A DNA stretch of 64,000 bases from Paraburkholderia haematera. GTDB lineage: Bacteria > Pseudomonadota > Gammaproteobacteria > Burkholderiales > Burkholderiaceae. The stretch is from assembly GCF_905220975.1 (NCBI RefSeq), contig NZ_CAJNBK010000004.1, forward strand, positions 310,001 through 374,000. Reading direction: 5' to 3'. This document shows positions 62,137-64,000 of the stretch, piece after piece; within the stretch, counting starts at the first letter, position 1; the number at the start of each line of letters is the position of its first letter. The notes below the pieces were generated by a model, which made no database searches, was not told where the DNA came from, and saw nothing but the letters and a program-made list of their open reading frames with translations. The position numbers and the translations under genes were made by a program.

Positions 62137-62985
62137 CTACGGCTTGGTGGCGAACGCCTTGTGCATGTCGGTGGCCGCGAGGAAGGCGGGCACTTCGCCG
62201 CCGCCTTCGAGAATCAGATTGCTGCCCGATGCATAAGCGGCGTGCGGCGAGGCGAGGAACAGGCACGCGGACGCAATGTCGCCGGGTTTCGCGAGCCGGC
62301 CGGCGGGAATCGTCGCGGTGATGTTGTCGAGCGCGGCCGCGCCGTCCGCCGATGAGGACCCCATATGGCCGCTGGTGGCGGCTTCGGTTTCGACGAGACT
62401 CGGGCTCACTGCGCACACGCGAACCTTGGGAGCCCATTCCACGGCGAGCGAGCGCACCGCATTCAGCAGGCCGGCTTTTGCCGCCCCATAGGCCGCTGTT
62501 CCCGGTGACGCCCGCAAACCGCTCACGCTGCCGATGAACAGCAGAACGCCGCCTTCCGCCTGCTGTTGCATCAGCGCATTCGCACGTTGCGCGAGTTGGA
62601 GCGGCGCCAGCAGGTTCAGGCGGATGACGGCTTCGGTGAAGCGCGGCGAGGCCTGCGCGGCGAGCGCGAAGGGCGCACCGCCCGCGTTGTTGACGAGCAC
62701 GTCAAGCCGGCCGGTTTCGCGTTCGATCCGCGCGAGCATGGCGTCGATTGTGTCGATGTCGCGTACGTCCGCGGCGATGAAACGTGGGGCGTTCTCAGGA
62801 AAAACCGCCTTCAGACCCTCTTGCGGATTTGTCTGCGAGTCCGCCGCTGCGCTCGCGGGCGGCGTGCGGCCGCAGACGTACACCGTTGCGCCCGCGTCGC
62901 CGAACGCTTGTGCGATGGCCGCACCGATCCCTTTGGTGCCGCCGGTCACCAGCACCACCTTGCCGCTGAAATCGAACCCGTTCAT
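62137..62985 (-). CDS. SDR-family oxidoreductase
   Basis: This is a 282-residue SDR: TGGTKGIGAAIA coenzyme motif, NNAGGAP, SVSGLRASPGTAAYGAAKAG with the catalytic Ser/Tyr/Lys, and a C-terminal GSNLILEGGGEVP. The insertion after beta2 (residues 45-65) is longer than usual. It is divergent from hsaD, with the TAGTCC-type site in between. It probably oxidises a steroid hydroxyl or a side-chain alcohol, but the substrate is not evident. Confidence 0.8.
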   Translation of the reverse strand: MNGFDFSGKVVLVTGGTKGIGAAIAQAFGDAGATVYVCGRTPPASAAADSQTNPQEGLKAVFPENAPRFIAADVRDIDTIDAMLARIERETGRLDVLVNNAGGAPFALAAQASPRFTEAVIRLNLLAPLQLAQRANALMQQQAEGGVLLFIGSVSGLRASPGTAAYGAAKAGLLNAVRSLAVEWAPKVRVCAVSPSLVETEAATSGHMGSSSADGAAALDNITATIPAGRLAKPGDIASACLFLASPHAAYASGSNLILEGGGEVPAFLAATDMHKAFATKP

Positions 62986-63045
62986 TGCCGTTTTCTCCGT
63001 TCGTTCATGTGGGGCCGATGGTAGGAGAAATGCGGCGCTGCCTCG

Positions 63046-63089
63046 TAGTCTGAAAAGACGATGTTCCGCGGTGGATTCGAAGGGATGAT
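63046..63089 (+). promoter_or_regulatory. Candidate activator site plus -10 (hsaD)
   Basis: TAGTCTGAAAAGACGATG at 63046-63063, 20 nt, then GATGAT (63084-63089). It faces hsaD (63269); it also lies 61 bp upstream of the divergent SDR gene. Confidence 0.62.
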
Positions 63090-63156
63090 GTTTTCGCTGG
63101 CGACCCTCGCACAATCTGCCGCGCCGAAGAGCGCGGCGCGAGGCAGTGACCAACTT

Positions 63157-63250
63157 GCATGGGGCAGGAGTAAGCGCTGAAGCGCTAACTCCTGCCGACT
63201 CGCAATTTGCATGGGGCAGGAGTAAGCGCTGAAGCGCTAACTCCTGCCGA
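63157..63250 (+). repeat. Two hairpin repeats before hsaD
   Basis: Two copies of the same unit seen at 49324-49472: GGCAGGAGT (63163-63171 and 63215-63223) pairs with ACTCCTGCC (63188-63196 and 63240-63248), with an inner AGCGCT-GA-AGCGCT stem. The arms differ in sequence from those at 49.4 kb, but pairing is kept. GGAGAC, the ribosome site of hsaD, follows copy B by a few bases. Confidence 0.75.
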
Positions 63251-63268
63251 CACCGGAGACAAGCGCGC

Positions 63269-64000
63269 ATGAATGCAACACCCACCGAGTCCCAACACGC
63301 CGATGCGCACGCCAGGTCCGGCAACGCGCCTGCCGCTCTGCATGCACCCAAGGGGATTTTCACGGAAGTCCCTGGCGGCCTGACCCTGCATCACTTCGAA
63401 GCCGGCAGCGGCGCGCCCGTTGTGTTCATTCACGGCAGCGGGCCCGGCGCGAGCGGCTTCAGCAACTTCAAGCACAACTACCCGCAGTTCGCCGCCGCCG
63501 GTCATCGCGCGATCGTGGTCGATCTGCCGGGCTACGGCGCATCGTCGAAGCCCGCGGACGTGAACTACACGCTCGACTTCTTCGTCGACGCGTTGCGTGC
63601 GCAACTCACCGCGAACGGCATCGGCCGGGCGACCCTGCTCGGCAATTCGCTCGGCGGCGCGATCGCGTTGCAATACGCGCTCGACTATCCCGACGACGTG
63701 GACAGCCTGATCATGATGGCCCCGGGCGGTGTCGAGGAGCGCGAGACCTACTTCAGGATGGAGGGCATCCAGAAGATGGTGTCGCTCTTCACGAACCGCC
63801 AGATGAACCGCCTGACGATGCGGCAATTGCTCGAACTGCTGGTGTTCGATCGCAGCCTCGTCACGGATGCGCTGGTCGATGAGCGTCTCGCCGTGTGCGA
63901 ACAGCAGCCGCCGGAAGTGCTGTCGACCATGCGCGTGCCCAACCTGACAGAACGGCTCGGTGAACTCAAATGTCCGGTGCTGGGATTCTGGGGCACGGAC
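63269..64000 (+). CDS. hsaD: 4,9-DSHA hydrolase, 3' end outside window
   Basis: The 244 residues present belong to the meta-cleavage-product hydrolase family of the alpha/beta fold. HGSGPGASG forms the oxyanion region and GNSLGGA carries the nucleophile Ser; the acid and His lie beyond the window. HsaD cleaves the C-C bond of 4,9-DSHA, giving HIP and the C5 dienoate for HsaE. The first 25 residues are a soluble, Ala-rich extension. GGAGAC precedes ATG 63269. Confidence 0.88.
   Translation, partial: MNATPTESQHADAHARSGNAPAALHAPKGIFTEVPGGLTLHHFEAGSGAPVVFIHGSGPGASGFSNFKHNYPQFAAAGHRAIVVDLPGYGASSKPADVNYTLDFFVDALRAQLTANGIGRATLLGNSLGGAIALQYALDYPDDVDSLIMMAPGGVEERETYFRMEGIQKMVSLFTNRQMNRLTMRQLLELLVFDRSLVTDALVDERLAVCEQQPPEVLSTMRVPNLTERLGELKCPVLGFWGTD

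Overview
This is a GC-rich, gene-dense beta-proteobacterial window. Gene content, codon use and repeat style point to Burkholderia sensu lato (Paraburkholderia, Caballeronia or Burkholderia); I cannot name a species. No rRNA or tRNA gene, CRISPR array or transposase was seen.

Layout. 1-17.6 kb is a mosaic of ordinary accessory genes. It holds the end of a chaperone-usher fimbrial operon, a degenerate ABC ATPase, an MFS transporter facing an AraC regulator, a TauE/SafE permease, an acyltransferase, an OpgC-like membrane protein, a tannase-fold esterase, an ABC-2 exporter pair and a nitrate/sulfonate/taurine-type ABC importer. From about 17.7 kb to the right edge the window is mainly a steroid-nucleus degradation locus of the kind known from Comamonas testosteroni (tes) and actinobacteria (kst/hsa/ipd).

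Steroid genes on the + strand run as follows. A TeiR-like LuxR regulator is followed by an LLM flavoprotein, then hsaA, a Delta1-KSTD, hsaB, a Delta4(5alpha)-KSTD, a 3beta/17beta-HSD, kshB and fadD3. Next come hsaC, ipdA, ipdB, a crotonase, ipdC, echA20, two acyl-CoA dehydrogenases, fadA6, an SDR, two more acyl-CoA dehydrogenases (the second is fadE30), ipdF, a MaoC hydratase and a thiolase. A YCF48 protein, an MMPL/RND transporter and kshA follow. On the - strand are an operon of hydrolase, crotonase, RibBA and SDR (21.6-17.7 kb), an operon of DUF1302, DUF1329, hsaE, hsaG and hsaF (62.0-56.1 kb), and a further SDR. The locus ends inside hsaD, which is cut by the window edge.

How they fit together. 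KSTDs, KshAB and HsaABCD open rings A and B. HsaEFG process the released C5 fragment. FadD3, IpdABCF, EchA20, the FadE proteins, FadA6 and the other beta-oxidation enzymes take apart the C/D-ring remnant (HIP). The RND, YCF48, DUF1302 and DUF1329 proteins look like an envelope module for the hydrophobic substrate. No cholesterol side-chain genes are visible, so androgens or other short-side-chain steroids are the likeliest substrates.

Main new observations. (1) An 18-bp motif, about TAGTCYNNNNRGACGATG, lies upstream of seven transcription units, and each time a -10-like hexamer begins exactly 20 nt after it. This looks like the operator of the locus's activator, possibly the LuxR protein. (2) Hairpin repeats with covarying arms lie just before the ribosome-binding sites of the YCF48/RND operon and of hsaD. 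(3) A ~0.7 kb element with ~200-bp inverted arms sits between the kshA side and the hsaFGE side. (4) Several enzymes carry in-frame low-complexity expansions.
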